Origin: UBA1479 sp963976055
Lineage (GTDB): Bacteria; Pseudomonadota; Alphaproteobacteria; Rhodospirillales; Casp-alpha2
Assembly: GCA_963976055.1 (NCBI GenBank)
Contig: CAXBJB010000002.1
Location: 124,001-188,000, forward strand
Reading direction: 5' to 3'
DNA: 64,000 bases
The notes under the pieces: generated by a model
Told to the model about the DNA's origin: nothing
The model's input: only the letters and a program-made list of their open reading frames with translations
Database searches by the model: none
Made by a program: the position numbers and the translations under genes
In this document: positions 1 through 7,493 of the stretch, in pieces
Position numbering within the stretch: the first letter of the stretch is position 1
Layout of the letters: each line of letters opens with the position of its first letter

Positions 1-899
1 GCTATGTGCGGCGGAATGCATTGTCCGATTTCACGGACGTGCGGGCCAACGGCAAGATCGCCATGAAGTTCGAAGGCGACTATGCGGACGATAAGCTGGT
101 CCGTGTGCGCGTCTGTACCGAGGACGACGACATTCTGCTGTCGGCCGCCGGCGGCAAGTGCATCCGCTTCCCCGTTCCCGACGTGCGGGTGTTTGCCGGC
201 CGTTCCTCCCACGGCGTGCGCGGCATGCGCCTGCCCAAGGGGGACGAGTTGATCGCGCTTTCCGTGGTCCGCCATGTGAAGGTCGAAACGGACGACCGCG
301 ATGCCTATCTGCAGGCTCGCAACGCGGCCCGGCGCCTAGTGTCCGGCGACTATTCCGAGCGGCCCGAGGACAAGGCCCGCGACGAGGAACTGGCGGCCCG
401 ACTGGAAGAGCCCAAATTCCAGGAAATGCAGGAAAATGACCAGTTCATCCTGACCCTGACCGAGGACGGTTACGGCAAGCGCACGTCCGCCTATGAATAC
501 CGGATTTCCGGGCGCGGCGGGCAGGGGGTCGGCAACATCAACGTGGAACGCGCGGGCAAGCCCGACGCCCGCGTGGTCGCCGCCTTCGGCGTGTTGGAGG
601 AAGACCAGCTTGTCCTGGTGTCCAACGGCGGCCAGATCATCCGTGTGCCCGTGGACGGCATTTCCATCTATTCGCGCTCCTCGCGCGGTGTGCGGGTGTT
701 CAACACGGCGGAAGGCGAACACGTCGTCTCCGTGTCGCGCCTGCGCGACGTGCAGGACGACGGCGAGGACGAGGACGACATGGAAGAGGGTGCGGGAGAA
801 ACCGCCGAAGCGCCCGGTGCCGCGCCGGAAGGGGCTTTTGCCGACGTTCCGGACGAATCTCCCGAATCTCCAGACGCCCCGGAAGAGGAGCAGCCCTGA
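1..899 (+). CDS. gyrA: DNA gyrase subunit A, C-terminal part (5' truncated by window edge)
   Basis: This is the last ~298 residues of GyrA, the DNA-cleaving and DNA-wrapping subunit of the type II topoisomerase that introduces negative supercoils. The frame is open from the first base, so the true start lies outside the window. The opening stretch (YVRRNALSDF, then NGKIAMKFEG) and repeated blades such as SRSSHGVRGMRL and YSRSSRGVRVF are those of the GyrA C-terminal beta-pinwheel that wraps DNA. The end is a strongly acidic Asp/Glu/Pro-rich tail of about 50 residues, common in GyrA and thought to modulate wrapping. The TGA stop overlaps the coaD ATG by one base, so the two are probably translationally coupled. 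Confidence 0.96.
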   Translation, partial: YVRRNALSDFTDVRANGKIAMKFEGDYADDKLVRVRVCTEDDDILLSAAGGKCIRFPVPDVRVFAGRSSHGVRGMRLPKGDELIALSVVRHVKVETDDRDAYLQARNAARRLVSGDYSERPEDKARDEELAARLEEPKFQEMQENDQFILTLTEDGYGKRTSAYEYRISGRGGQGVGNINVERAGKPDARVVAAFGVLEEDQLVLVSNGGQIIRVPVDGISIYSRSSRGVRVFNTAEGEHVVSVSRLRDVQDDGEDEDDMEEGAGETAEAPGAAPEGAFADVPDESPESPDAPEEEQP

Positions 900-1420
900 T
901 GCCCGGTCATCGCGGCGTATATCCCGGCACCTTCGACCCGGTGACCAAGGGGCACATGGACATCATCACGCGGGGGGCCAGGGTGGTCGACGAACTGGTC
1001 GTCGCCGTGGCCGTCAACGCGGGCAAGGGGCCTTTGTTCACGCTTGAGGAACGGGTCGCCATGCTGGAGGCCGAAATCGCGGCCCTCGACGGCGGGATCG
1101 CGGCGCGGGTTGAGGTCAAACCTTTCGACAACCTGCTCATGGAGTTCGTCGGCCAAGTCGGCGCGTCTCTCATCGTCCGCGGGCTGCGCGCCGTGTCCGA
1201 CTTCGAATACGAATTCCAGATGGCGGGCATGAACGCGCGCCTCAATCCCAAGGTGGAAACCGTGTTCCTCATGGCCTCGGAACGCCATCAGTTCATCTCG
1301 TCCCGGTTCGTCAAGGAAATCGGCTCCCTCGGCGGCGATGTCGGCCATTTCGTCTCGCCCGCGGTGAAGGATCAGCTGATGGTGCGCTTCGAAGAGAGAA
1401 AGCGCTCAGGCGACGAATAG
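899..1420 (+). CDS. coaD: Phosphopantetheine adenylyltransferase
   Basis: CoaD catalyses the penultimate step of coenzyme A synthesis, ATP + 4'-phosphopantetheine to dephospho-CoA + PPi, in the cytoplasm. The 173-residue length is normal for the family. The N-terminus YPGTFDPVTKGH (residues 8-19) carries the T/HxGH nucleotidyltransferase signature. The middle has LIVRGLRAVSDFEYE, which contacts substrate, and the C-terminal ISSRFVKEI is the second ATP-binding signature. The start codon shares its A with the gyrA stop (overlap TGATG). The gyrA-coaD order is common in alphaproteobacteria, though here a cyclase follows instead of further housekeeping genes. Confidence 0.97.
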   Translation: MPGHRGVYPGTFDPVTKGHMDIITRGARVVDELVVAVAVNAGKGPLFTLEERVAMLEAEIAALDGGIAARVEVKPFDNLLMEFVGQVGASLIVRGLRAVSDFEYEFQMAGMNARLNPKVETVFLMASERHQFISSRFVKEIGSLGGDVGHFVSPAVKDQLMVRFEERKRSGDE

Positions 1421-1552
1421 GCAGTCAGGCGTGTTGGACTGTCTATTCATCTCGGAAAAAACTCTAATCGTTTGATTAATAATAATTAAATTGAAAGTCA
1501 GGCTGGTTTTTTCGGCTCGCTTGATTACTGTTTTGAATCCCTCATTGCCAAT

Positions 1553-1614
1553 TGTCAGGTTTCTGTCAGGTTGTTAACCTGTTTTTAGACACTGTCCACT
1601 TATCTAGTGTCTAA
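1553..1614. promoter_or_regulatory. Repeat-rich operator-like region upstream of the MerR-cyclase gene
   Basis: Inside the AT-rich 226-bp gap before the cyclase gene, the 9-mer TGTCAGGTT occurs twice, at 1553-1561 and 1564-1572, 11 bp apart (one helical turn). The second copy overlaps an inverted repeat CAGGTT-GTT-AACCTG (1567-1581). Just downstream is a perfect 9-bp inverted repeat, TTAGACACT (1585-1593) and AGTGTCTAA (1606-1614), spaced by 12 bases. A binding site for the HTH domain encoded next door is a reasonable inference. I could not assign a clear sigma-70 promoter. Confidence 0.45.
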
Positions 1615-1646
1615 GAAGAGAAAGACGCTTTCATGGGGGTGAGGGT

Positions 1647-3161
1647 ATGGTGACCAGCAAGGAGTTGATGGAACGGACCGGAATTTCCCGTGCCACCATC
1701 AACAACTATATCGCGCTTGGCATTCTTCCGCGGGCGGAACTCCGCCGGCCCGCCGCAGCCGACAGCACCGCCCCGCGCATCGGATATTTCCCCGACAAGG
1801 TTATCGAGATTGTCGAAACAGTGCGCCGCCTGCGCGCCGAGGGCAAATCGATGGATGACATCGTCCTTGTTCTGAAGGGTAGGGAGATCGCCAAGGCGGA
1901 TGCCGTGAAAATGGCGGTCGGAACGTCGGCGTCGGTTGTCTCTCTGGCGGACCACAGCCCGCACCTCGTCCGCCTGACGCTCGACCAGTTCGATTACCCG
2001 GCCTATCTGGTCAACAACAACTTCGAGATCGAATGGTGGAACGGATACGCCGAGGAAGACCTGTTCGGACCGGACCTGACCGCCAGCGGCGATATTTCGG
2101 AGCGCAGCGTGTTCAAGCTGCTGGGGACCTGTCCCGGTCTTGCCCGGTCGGAAAGCTGGGACGAGATTCTCGATTTCCACTTTTCCATCGCCAAGAACCG
2201 GATGCCGAAGAAGGCCTTGCTGCAGTTGGACGGCGAGGTCGAAGCCGATGTCTTCGACAGTCTTGTCGGTGCCTATGACGCGGCTGAGGTGGATTCTTCC
2301 CGCGCCCTTCGCCAGACCGTGGTCAACCTGGCGGCGCGCGTCGACGCCCCCCGGGCCTACACGCTCTATGCGTCGTTCTTCCGCGAAGGGGTTTTTCTCA
2401 CTTATGTGCCGCTGGATGCTGACCGTGACGGCCTGTTGGCGTTTCTCGCGCGCCGAGACATCGTCATCCGCGAATTGCTCAAAAGCCGCCGGCCTTACCT
2501 GACGCCGCTGGCGGTCCTGGTTGCCGATCTGCAGAGTTCCGTGCGGATCTGCTCCGAGCTTCCGCCCGAAGAGTACTTCGAGCTGATCAACAACATCTGG
2601 AGCGTGATGGAGCCCAAGCTACGGAAGTTCTACGCTACCCACGGCAAGCATGTCGGCGACGGCATGGTCTATTACTTTTTTCCCCAGCCGGACACGGACT
2701 ATGTCCAAAACGCGCTGACCTGTGCCTACGAAATGCGCGAGGCGATGCACGATATTTCCCGCGAGTGGCAGGGGCGAAAGAACTGGCTGACGGACCTCAA
2801 GCTGAACATCGGCCTGGACGAGGGCGAGGAATGGTTCGGCACCTACCAGACGCCGACCCATCTTGAGTTCACGGTGCTTGGCGATACCATCAACCGGGCG
2901 GCACGGCTCAGCGATTTCGCCCGCGACGGCAGCCTCTGGGTGACTAAGAATTTTCTCTCGCGCCTACCGGCAAAGCAGCGGAAATCGGTGCATTATGGGA
3001 TTCGCCGGACCAGCGACAGCGGCGAGGATATGTTCGTACCGGAGGTCTATTCCCGGGTCTCGAACCTGATCGATCTGGGCAATCCGCGGTTCGAGAAGTT
3101 GCAGGACATCGCGGTTTTGCCGGTCACGGAGATCCTCAACCTGGGGCCGGCCGATAAATAA
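1647..3161 (+). CDS. MerR-type HTH / class III adenylyl cyclase fusion protein
   Basis: This 504-residue soluble protein should make cAMP. Residues 1-80 resemble a MerR-family winged HTH (SKELMERTGISRATINNYIALGIL, broken here as a description of the helix-turn-helix). Residues ~105-280 form a sensory-like middle region containing YLVNNNFEIEWWNGYAEE, reminiscent of a PAS core. From ~290 there is a class III nucleotide cyclase domain. Both metal-binding aspartates are present, D294 (VLVADLQSS) and D338 (KHVGDGM). K334 sits where the adenine-selecting lysine lies in adenylyl cyclases. GDTINRAARL supplies the transition-state Asn and Arg. No transmembrane segment is visible. Guanylyl activity is less likely given K334. 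The unusual point is a DNA-binding domain joined to a cyclase. Confidence 0.85.
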   Translation: MVTSKELMERTGISRATINNYIALGILPRAELRRPAAADSTAPRIGYFPDKVIEIVETVRRLRAEGKSMDDIVLVLKGREIAKADAVKMAVGTSASVVSLADHSPHLVRLTLDQFDYPAYLVNNNFEIEWWNGYAEEDLFGPDLTASGDISERSVFKLLGTCPGLARSESWDEILDFHFSIAKNRMPKKALLQLDGEVEADVFDSLVGAYDAAEVDSSRALRQTVVNLAARVDAPRAYTLYASFFREGVFLTYVPLDADRDGLLAFLARRDIVIRELLKSRRPYLTPLAVLVADLQSSVRICSELPPEEYFELINNIWSVMEPKLRKFYATHGKHVGDGMVYYFFPQPDTDYVQNALTCAYEMREAMHDISREWQGRKNWLTDLKLNIGLDEGEEWFGTYQTPTHLEFTVLGDTINRAARLSDFARDGSLWVTKNFLSRLPAKQRKSVHYGIRRTSDSGEDMFVPEVYSRVSNLIDLGNPRFEKLQDIAVLPVTEILNLGPADK

Positions 3162-3185
3162 CCCGGAAAAGTCCGGACTCCGGCG

Positions 3186-3214
3186 TTGACCTAGGGGCCT
3201 TTGGCCCGTAATTT
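3186..3214 (+). promoter_or_regulatory. Sigma-70 promoter of tRNA-Lys
   Basis: TTGACC at 3186-3191 and TAATTT at 3209-3214 are separated by exactly 17 bases, about 50 bp before the mature tRNA 5' end. This matches the sigma-70 consensus and has no other gene to serve. Confidence 0.6.
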
Positions 3215-3264
3215 CCCGCCTGCCTTGCCGGGCATCGTCCGGCGAAGGCCCCGAACACCGATAT

Positions 3265-3340
3265 GCGCGCTTAGCTCAGTTGGTAGAGCAACTGACTTTT
3301 AATCAGTAGGTCGCAGGTTCGATCCCTGCAGCGCGTACCA
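3265..3340 (+). tRNA. tRNA-Lys (anticodon TTT), CCA encoded
   Basis: A full cloverleaf is visible. The acceptor arms are GCGCGCT (3265-3271) and AGCGCGT, whose first pair is a G-U wobble. The D-arm follows as GCTCAGTTGGTAGAGC. The anticodon stem-loop carries CTTTTAA with anticodon TTT, and the T-arm is GCAGG-TTCGATC-CCTGC. The 3' CCA is encoded (3338-3340). The 3' 47 bases recur at 4001-4047, marking this gene as an integration site. Confidence 0.95.
3294..3340 (+). repeat. Direct repeat, left att-like copy inside tRNA-Lys
   Basis: This 47-bp sequence runs from the anticodon stem to the CCA end and is identical to 4001-4047. Flanking bases differ on both sides (T against G before, C against T after), which fixes the repeat limits. 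Confidence 0.93.
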
Positions 3341-3395
3341 CTTTCCGGGGACCGCCTCCGTCTGGGGACGAAATAGGGACGAAAAGTCATCGTCC

Positions 3396-3794
3396 CTAGG
3401 CCAGGAGGTCCGCCAGAAGACGCTTGCCCTTCGGGGTCAGGCTGAACATCTTCTGGCGCATGAGCGAGGGGTTGACGTCAACCCGCACGAGGCCCATGGA
3501 TGCCTTGCGGCGGCCCCCGAGCGACCTCCCGGAGTCGCTTAGGTCCTGCAAATAACGCCCTACCGAGGACTGAGGGAGGTCCATTTTGTCAGCCAACTCT
3601 TTCAAGCTGGCTCCCTCGTTCATGGCCACGAGGAGGAAGGTTTGGGCAGCCTGGACAGATATACCGTGTTCCAAGGCTGTCAGCCTCCCCAGCTTGTTGA
3701 ACAGGCTCAATGGGGAAATCATCTTGGGACACTCCTCTCTTGTTGCGCGTGCGGATGCGGCGGCCAAGTGGTGGCGGGCTTCGGTGTCTTGCAT
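3396..3794 (-). CDS. MarR-like winged-helix regulator in the tRNA-Lys element
   Basis: This encodes a 132-residue protein likely to bind DNA as a dimer. The core GISVQAAQTFLLVAMNEG, then SLKELADKMDLPQSSVGRYLQDLS, is a MarR-type winged HTH of the kind often carried by prophages and islands. The C-terminus FSLTPKGKRLLADLL is the usual end of such domains. Two starts are plausible, each with a GAGGAG ribosome site: M1 at 3794 (spacing 6) and M25 at 3722 (MISPLSLFNKLG, spacing 9). The family resemblance begins around M25, so residues 1-24 may be an extension. Upstream lie a strong promoter and an overlapping palindrome, suggesting autoregulation. Confidence 0.75.
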   Translation of the reverse strand: MQDTEARHHLAAASARATREECPKMISPLSLFNKLGRLTALEHGISVQAAQTFLLVAMNEGASLKELADKMDLPQSSVGRYLQDLSDSGRSLGGRRKASMGLVRVDVNPSLMRQKMFSLTPKGKRLLADLLA

Positions 3795-3847
3795 GGGGTT
3801 CTCCTCGTGGGGACGTTGTGGGGCCGTGCAGTGCCTCGGCTCGCATG

Positions 3848-3876
3848 ATTGTAATCATTACAGTTTTGGAAGTCAA
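3848..3876 (-). promoter_or_regulatory. Strong sigma-70 promoter with embedded palindromic operator
   Basis: Read on the minus strand, TTGACT (3876-3871), a 17-base spacer and TACAAT (3853-3848) form a near-consensus promoter for the regulator gene. A perfect 13-bp palindrome, TGTAATCATTACA (3850-3862), covers the -10 and part of the spacer, so a dimer bound there would block RNA polymerase. The rest of the gap up to the next gene at 4183 holds only the second tRNA-derived repeat. Confidence 0.7.
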
Positions 3877-4000
3877 GGGGACTTGATAGTCCGTGGGGCT
3901 GCGCTACGGGTGGCGAAAATCTCGGGGAAAATGGCGTAAACCATTGTTCCAGAACGGGGAATGGGTGGCCCCGGAAGGTGGCGATCAAAGGCCCTTGGGG

Positions 4001-4047
4001 GACTTTTAATCAGTAGGTCGCAGGTTCGATCCCTGCAGCGCGTACCA
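4001..4047 (+). repeat. Direct repeat, displaced 3' half of tRNA-Lys (right att-like copy)
   Basis: It is identical to 3294-3340 but lacks the acceptor 5' strand and D-arm, so it cannot be a functional tRNA. It marks the distal boundary of the inserted segment. Confidence 0.92.
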
Positions 4048-4182
4048 TCCTCCCCCCTTACATGCCGTGAAATTGACGGCGCGGCTTGAGATTGGTTAAG
4101 TCGCAGCCTGCCGGTCTGCGCCATAGTCGTAGTCCAAGGGCGCCCCCCGCAGGCTGCCCGTTGGCAAGCGAGGAGATACAGC

Positions 4183-5379
4183 ATGGCCATCAGGATCGCG
4201 AATTCGGAAGCCGTCCCGCGGTATGCGGACTGGTCGGGGCCGGCGTTGTTCAGCCAGGGGTTCCGGCCGTTCTTCCTGGCGGCGGGCCTGTCGGCGGTGG
4301 CTTATGTCGCGCTGTGGGTTGCGGTTCTGTCCGGCGACATCGCGGTCCGCACGGCGTTCCCGGCTGTCCAATGGCACGCTCATGAAATGACGTTCGGCGT
4401 CATCGCCGCCGTCGTGACCGGGTTTCTGTTGACCGCCATCCCCAACTGGACCGGGCGGATGCCGCTGCAGGGCTGGGGACTGATCGCCCTGTTCGGGCTG
4501 TGGCTTGCCGGGCGCGCGGCGGTAGCCTACAGCGCCGTCCTCGGCGTGCTGCCCGCCGCCGTGATCGACGGGGCGTTTCTGCCCGCCCTGATGGCGGTGG
4601 CGCTTCGCGAAATCCTTGCCGGGCGCAACTGGCGCAACCTGCCGATCGTCGGCGCGGTCGGCGTTCTGGCGGTCGCCAACGGTCTGGTCCATGCCGAAGC
4701 GGCGGGCGTGGCGCTGCCCGGCGGGATCGGCGCCCGCCTGGGCGTCGCCGTGATCGTCATGCTGATCTGTCTCGTCGGGGGGCGGATCATCCCCAGTTTC
4801 ACGGGCAATTGGCTGGCGAAAAATCGGCCCGACATCGCGCGTCCGGTGCCGTTCGGCGGCTTCGATCGGGGCGTGTTGCTGGCGACCTTGATCGCCCTCG
4901 CGGGTTGGGTCGCCGTGCCGGATCATGCGGCGACGGCCTATGTCCTTTTGGCTGCCGGCGGGCTGCATGTCATCCGGCTGGGGCGCTGGAAGGGCATGGC
5001 CTGCCTGCGCGATCCCCTGGTCTGGAGCCTGCATGCCGGATACCTGTGGATTGCGATCGGTCTTCTATTAATGGGGGCGGCCGGGTTTGCCGACAATATT
5101 CCGCAAACGGCGGGCCTGCATGCCCTGACGGCGGGCGCCATGGGTGGCATGGTGCTGGCCGTGATGACCCGGGCGACCCTGGGGCACACGGGCCGCGTAC
5201 TCGCCGCAGACGGCGCCACGACGGCCGTATATGTGTTCGTGTTTCTGGCGGCAGCGACCCGAGTCCTGGCGCCCTTCACGGGCGATTATCATCTGATGCT
5301 GTCCTTATCGGGAGGCTTTTGGTGCGCGGCATTCGCTTTGTTCGTCATCCGGTACGGGGCCGTCCTGTGCGGTAAATGA
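4183..5379 (+). CDS. nnrS: NnrS family membrane protein
   Basis: NnrS proteins are multi-pass inner-membrane haem/copper-associated proteins linked to nitric oxide and denitrification stress. The sequence begins ALFSQGFRPFFLAAGLSAV and continues with WHAHEMTFGVIAAVVTGFLLTAIPNWTG (shown only as family landmarks: the WHAHE and TAIPNWTG motifs). Later landmarks are RIIPSFTGNW and RATLGHTGR. About twelve hydrophobic segments fit the ~400-residue family length. A good GAGGAG ribosome site precedes the ATG. It stands alone here, with no nor or nir genes in the window, so denitrification cannot be inferred. Confidence 0.9.
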   Translation: MAIRIANSEAVPRYADWSGPALFSQGFRPFFLAAGLSAVAYVALWVAVLSGDIAVRTAFPAVQWHAHEMTFGVIAAVVTGFLLTAIPNWTGRMPLQGWGLIALFGLWLAGRAAVAYSAVLGVLPAAVIDGAFLPALMAVALREILAGRNWRNLPIVGAVGVLAVANGLVHAEAAGVALPGGIGARLGVAVIVMLICLVGGRIIPSFTGNWLAKNRPDIARPVPFGGFDRGVLLATLIALAGWVAVPDHAATAYVLLAAGGLHVIRLGRWKGMACLRDPLVWSLHAGYLWIAIGLLLMGAAGFADNIPQTAGLHALTAGAMGGMVLAVMTRATLGHTGRVLAADGATTAVYVFVFLAAATRVLAPFTGDYHLMLSLSGGFWCAAFALFVIRYGAVLCGK

Positions 5380-5514
5380 CCGCCCGGTAGCGCGGCCTAA
5401 CGGCCTGGGTCGTAGAGAAAAACCCCTTTAATTCCAATTGATTGTCCTTCGAGAAGGCTTACCGAGACTCGTGCGCGAATACAAAGTTATGATCTTTGAT
5501 AGGGATGTCTGATT

Positions 5515-5558
5515 ATTTTTGCACAGATACGTGCAAAAATTTTGAATTGCCGTTCAAA
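5515..5558. promoter_or_regulatory. Two adjacent inverted repeats upstream of the liv-type operon
   Basis: A perfect 10-bp inverted repeat, ATTTTTGCAC (5515-5524) and GTGCAAAAAT (5531-5540), has a 6-base spacer. It is directly followed by TTTGAA (5541-5546) and TTCAAA (5553-5558), again with a 6-base spacer. Both lie 70-110 bp before livH in a 246-bp AT-rich gap. The T-rich/A-rich dyad is compatible with LysR-type control, and a LysR gene closes the cluster at 11501, but the pairing is inferred. Confidence 0.5.
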
Positions 5559-5625
5559 TTAATTCAAGGCACCGTTTCCGTAACACGCACCAAAAAACAG
5601 GTGCTCACAAGGGGGCCGACACGGC

Positions 5626-6483
5626 ATGGAACTCGTCATCGCACTTGGGATGAACGGCATTGTTTGGGGGCTGATCATCGCACTGATCGCCCTGGGGCTG
5701 TCGATCATCTTCGGGCTTCTCGACATCATCAACATTGCGCACGGCGACTTCTTTATGGTCGGCACGGTGCTGGCCTGGTTCGTGTTCGATACAACGGGCA
5801 ATTACTGGCTGGCCTTCGCCATCGTGCCCATCCTGGGCTTCGCCATCGGCGCCGTGATCGAATACACGGTGATCCAGCCGATCAAGAACGCGGCGGCGCT
5901 GTCCATCGTCGCGACCTTCGGGCTGTCGATCATCCTGCAGGAAAGCGTGCGAGCGACCTTCGGCGCGACGCCGGCCCGCTTGACCGCCCCCATTGAGGAC
6001 ACGGTGCCGCTGTTCGGCCTGGAATACGAAGTCTACCGCCTGTTCGCGGCCCTGGTGTCGATCGCCGCCATCGGCTGCTTCTTTCTGTTCCTGCACCGCA
6101 CCAAGCTGGGCACCTGGATGCGCGCCGTGCGCTTCGACCCGGAAACGGCGACGGCCATGGGCATCCCGGCTCGCCGCGTCTACATGGTGACCTTCGCCAT
6201 CGGCTTCGCCATGGCGGCGTTGGGCGGCGTCGTCGCCGGCCCGATCACCACCGTCGATTTCCAGGCCGGCGTCGATATCCTGCCGTTCTGTTTCATGGCC
6301 GTCATCATCGGCGGTCTGGGCAACCTGGAGGGCACGGTCGCGGCGGCGGTCATGCTCGCCTTCTTCGAAGGGGTGATGGCCAGCTTCGTGGACCCGACCC
6401 TGGCCCGCATCGGCTCGCTCTGCCTGATGAGCGCCGTTTTGCTGGTCCGTCCGCACGGTATTTTCTCGGGGTCGACCCGATGA
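5626..6483 (+). CDS. Branched-chain-amino-acid/amide-type ABC transporter permease (LivH-like)
   Basis: This 285-residue inner-membrane permease belongs to the LivH half of HAAT-type ABC importers. GLSIIFGLLDIINIAHGDFFMVG near the N-terminus is the family's hallmark (key part NIAHGD). RAVRFDPETATAMGIP is the coupling-helix region facing the ATPase, and GGLGNLEG occurs near the end. Seven to eight hydrophobic helices are visible. It is the first gene of a tight operon, and its stop overlaps the next gene by 4 bases. The nitrilase and the Tat-exported binding protein downstream suggest an amide, nitrile or amino-acid-like substrate. Confidence 0.92.
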   Translation: MELVIALGMNGIVWGLIIALIALGLSIIFGLLDIINIAHGDFFMVGTVLAWFVFDTTGNYWLAFAIVPILGFAIGAVIEYTVIQPIKNAAALSIVATFGLSIILQESVRATFGATPARLTAPIEDTVPLFGLEYEVYRLFAALVSIAAIGCFFLFLHRTKLGTWMRAVRFDPETATAMGIPARRVYMVTFAIGFAMAALGGVVAGPITTVDFQAGVDILPFCFMAVIIGGLGNLEGTVAAAVMLAFFEGVMASFVDPTLARIGSLCLMSAVLLVRPHGIFSGSTR

Positions 6484-7493
6484 CGGCGGCGGCAATCAAT
6501 CGCCTGGGGCTTGTCGTGGTGGCTCTGCTGACCCTCGCGGCGCCGTGGTTCCTGCCGCTCCTGGTCGACGGGTTCTGGGTCGACATCTATGCCGAGATGC
6601 TGATCTGGTCGCTGCTGGCGGCCAGCGTCAACCTGCTGTTCGGCTATGTCGGGCTGCTGTCCTTTGGCCAGGCCCTGTTCTTCGGCATGGGCATGTACGG
6701 GGTTGCCATCGGCGTGGCCAAGCTGGGGCTGGGGTTCTGGCCCGCGTTCGGGCTCGGCATTGTTATGGCGACGGCCATGGCCCTGGTCGCCGGGGCGCTC
6801 GCCGTGCGCCTGACTTGGCACTACTTCGCGATCATCACCGTCGTGTTCTCGCTGATCTTCTATTTCGCGGCCCTGTCGTGGAAGCCGCTGACCGGCGGTG
6901 ACGACGGCCTGTCATTCACCATGCCGCCGATCGTCAGCATCGGCGAGTGGGAGCTGTCGCTGACCGATCCGACAGTGCAGTACTATTTCATCATCACCGT
7001 CGTCGGCATTTGTTACGCGCTGATGGGGGTGATCCTGAAAAGCCCGCTGGGTTCGGCCTTTCGCGCGGTCAAGGAAAACGACCACCGCGCCGCGCTGATC
7101 GGGCTCAACGTCTATTTGATCCGCCTGACCGCTTTCGTCATCGCCGGCTTCATCGCCGGGATTGCGGGGGCGCTGTTCGCCTTCTTCGGCCGCTACGCCT
7201 CGGCCTCCTACATGTTCTATCACGTGTCGGGTGAGGCCGTTGTCTGGGCCATCATCGGCGGGGCGGGTACGCTGCTCGGACCCATCGTCGGGACGTCGCT
7301 GCTGATCGTGCTGCGCGAGGAACTGTCCCACGCCTGGGAACACTATCTGATCCTGGTCGGCATCATCGTCATTTTGGTTGTGATCTTCGCGCCCAAGGGC
7401 CTGGGCGGCCTGTGGCAGGCCCTGGTCCGGCGCATTGCCCGCCCGGAAACGCCCCCCTCTAGCCCCGATGCGAAAGGGGAGGACAAGCCATGA
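6480..7493 (+). CDS. Branched-chain-amino-acid/amide-type ABC transporter permease (LivM-like)
   Basis: The second permease half has 337 residues. SLLAASVNLLFGYVGLLSFGQALFFGMG (landmarks NLLFGYVGLLSFGQ) is typical of LivM/UrtC. The coupling-helix segment SPLGSAFRAVKENDHRA and GGAGTLLGPIVGT are also family landmarks. Around ten hydrophobic segments are present, and the C-terminus is a polar tail. It starts inside the last codons of the LivH-like gene and overlaps the ATPase gene by 4 bases, which argues for coupled translation and 1:1 assembly of the two permeases. Confidence 0.92.
   Translation: MTAAAINRLGLVVVALLTLAAPWFLPLLVDGFWVDIYAEMLIWSLLAASVNLLFGYVGLLSFGQALFFGMGMYGVAIGVAKLGLGFWPAFGLGIVMATAMALVAGALAVRLTWHYFAIITVVFSLIFYFAALSWKPLTGGDDGLSFTMPPIVSIGEWELSLTDPTVQYYFIITVVGICYALMGVILKSPLGSAFRAVKENDHRAALIGLNVYLIRLTAFVIAGFIAGIAGALFAFFGRYASASYMFYHVSGEAVVWAIIGGAGTLLGPIVGTSLLIVLREELSHAWEHYLILVGIIVILVVIFAPKGLGGLWQALVRRIARPETPPSSPDAKGEDKP

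Larger units (their letters stand above)
3294..4047. mobile_element. Remnant tRNA-Lys-integrated mini-element (att-like repeats, no integrase)
   Basis: The 47 bases at 3294-3340 (anticodon loop to CCA) are repeated exactly at 4001-4047, giving a 707-bp repeat unit. This is the arrangement left when an element integrates into a tRNA 3' end: the tRNA is restored at one side and the displaced 3' half lies at the other. The interior encodes one winged-helix regulator on the minus strand and no integrase, so the element is probably a deletion derivative or a satellite needing an integrase supplied in trans. A simple tandem duplication of the tRNA tail is less likely, because the insert is unrelated DNA with its own promoter. 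Confidence 0.75.
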
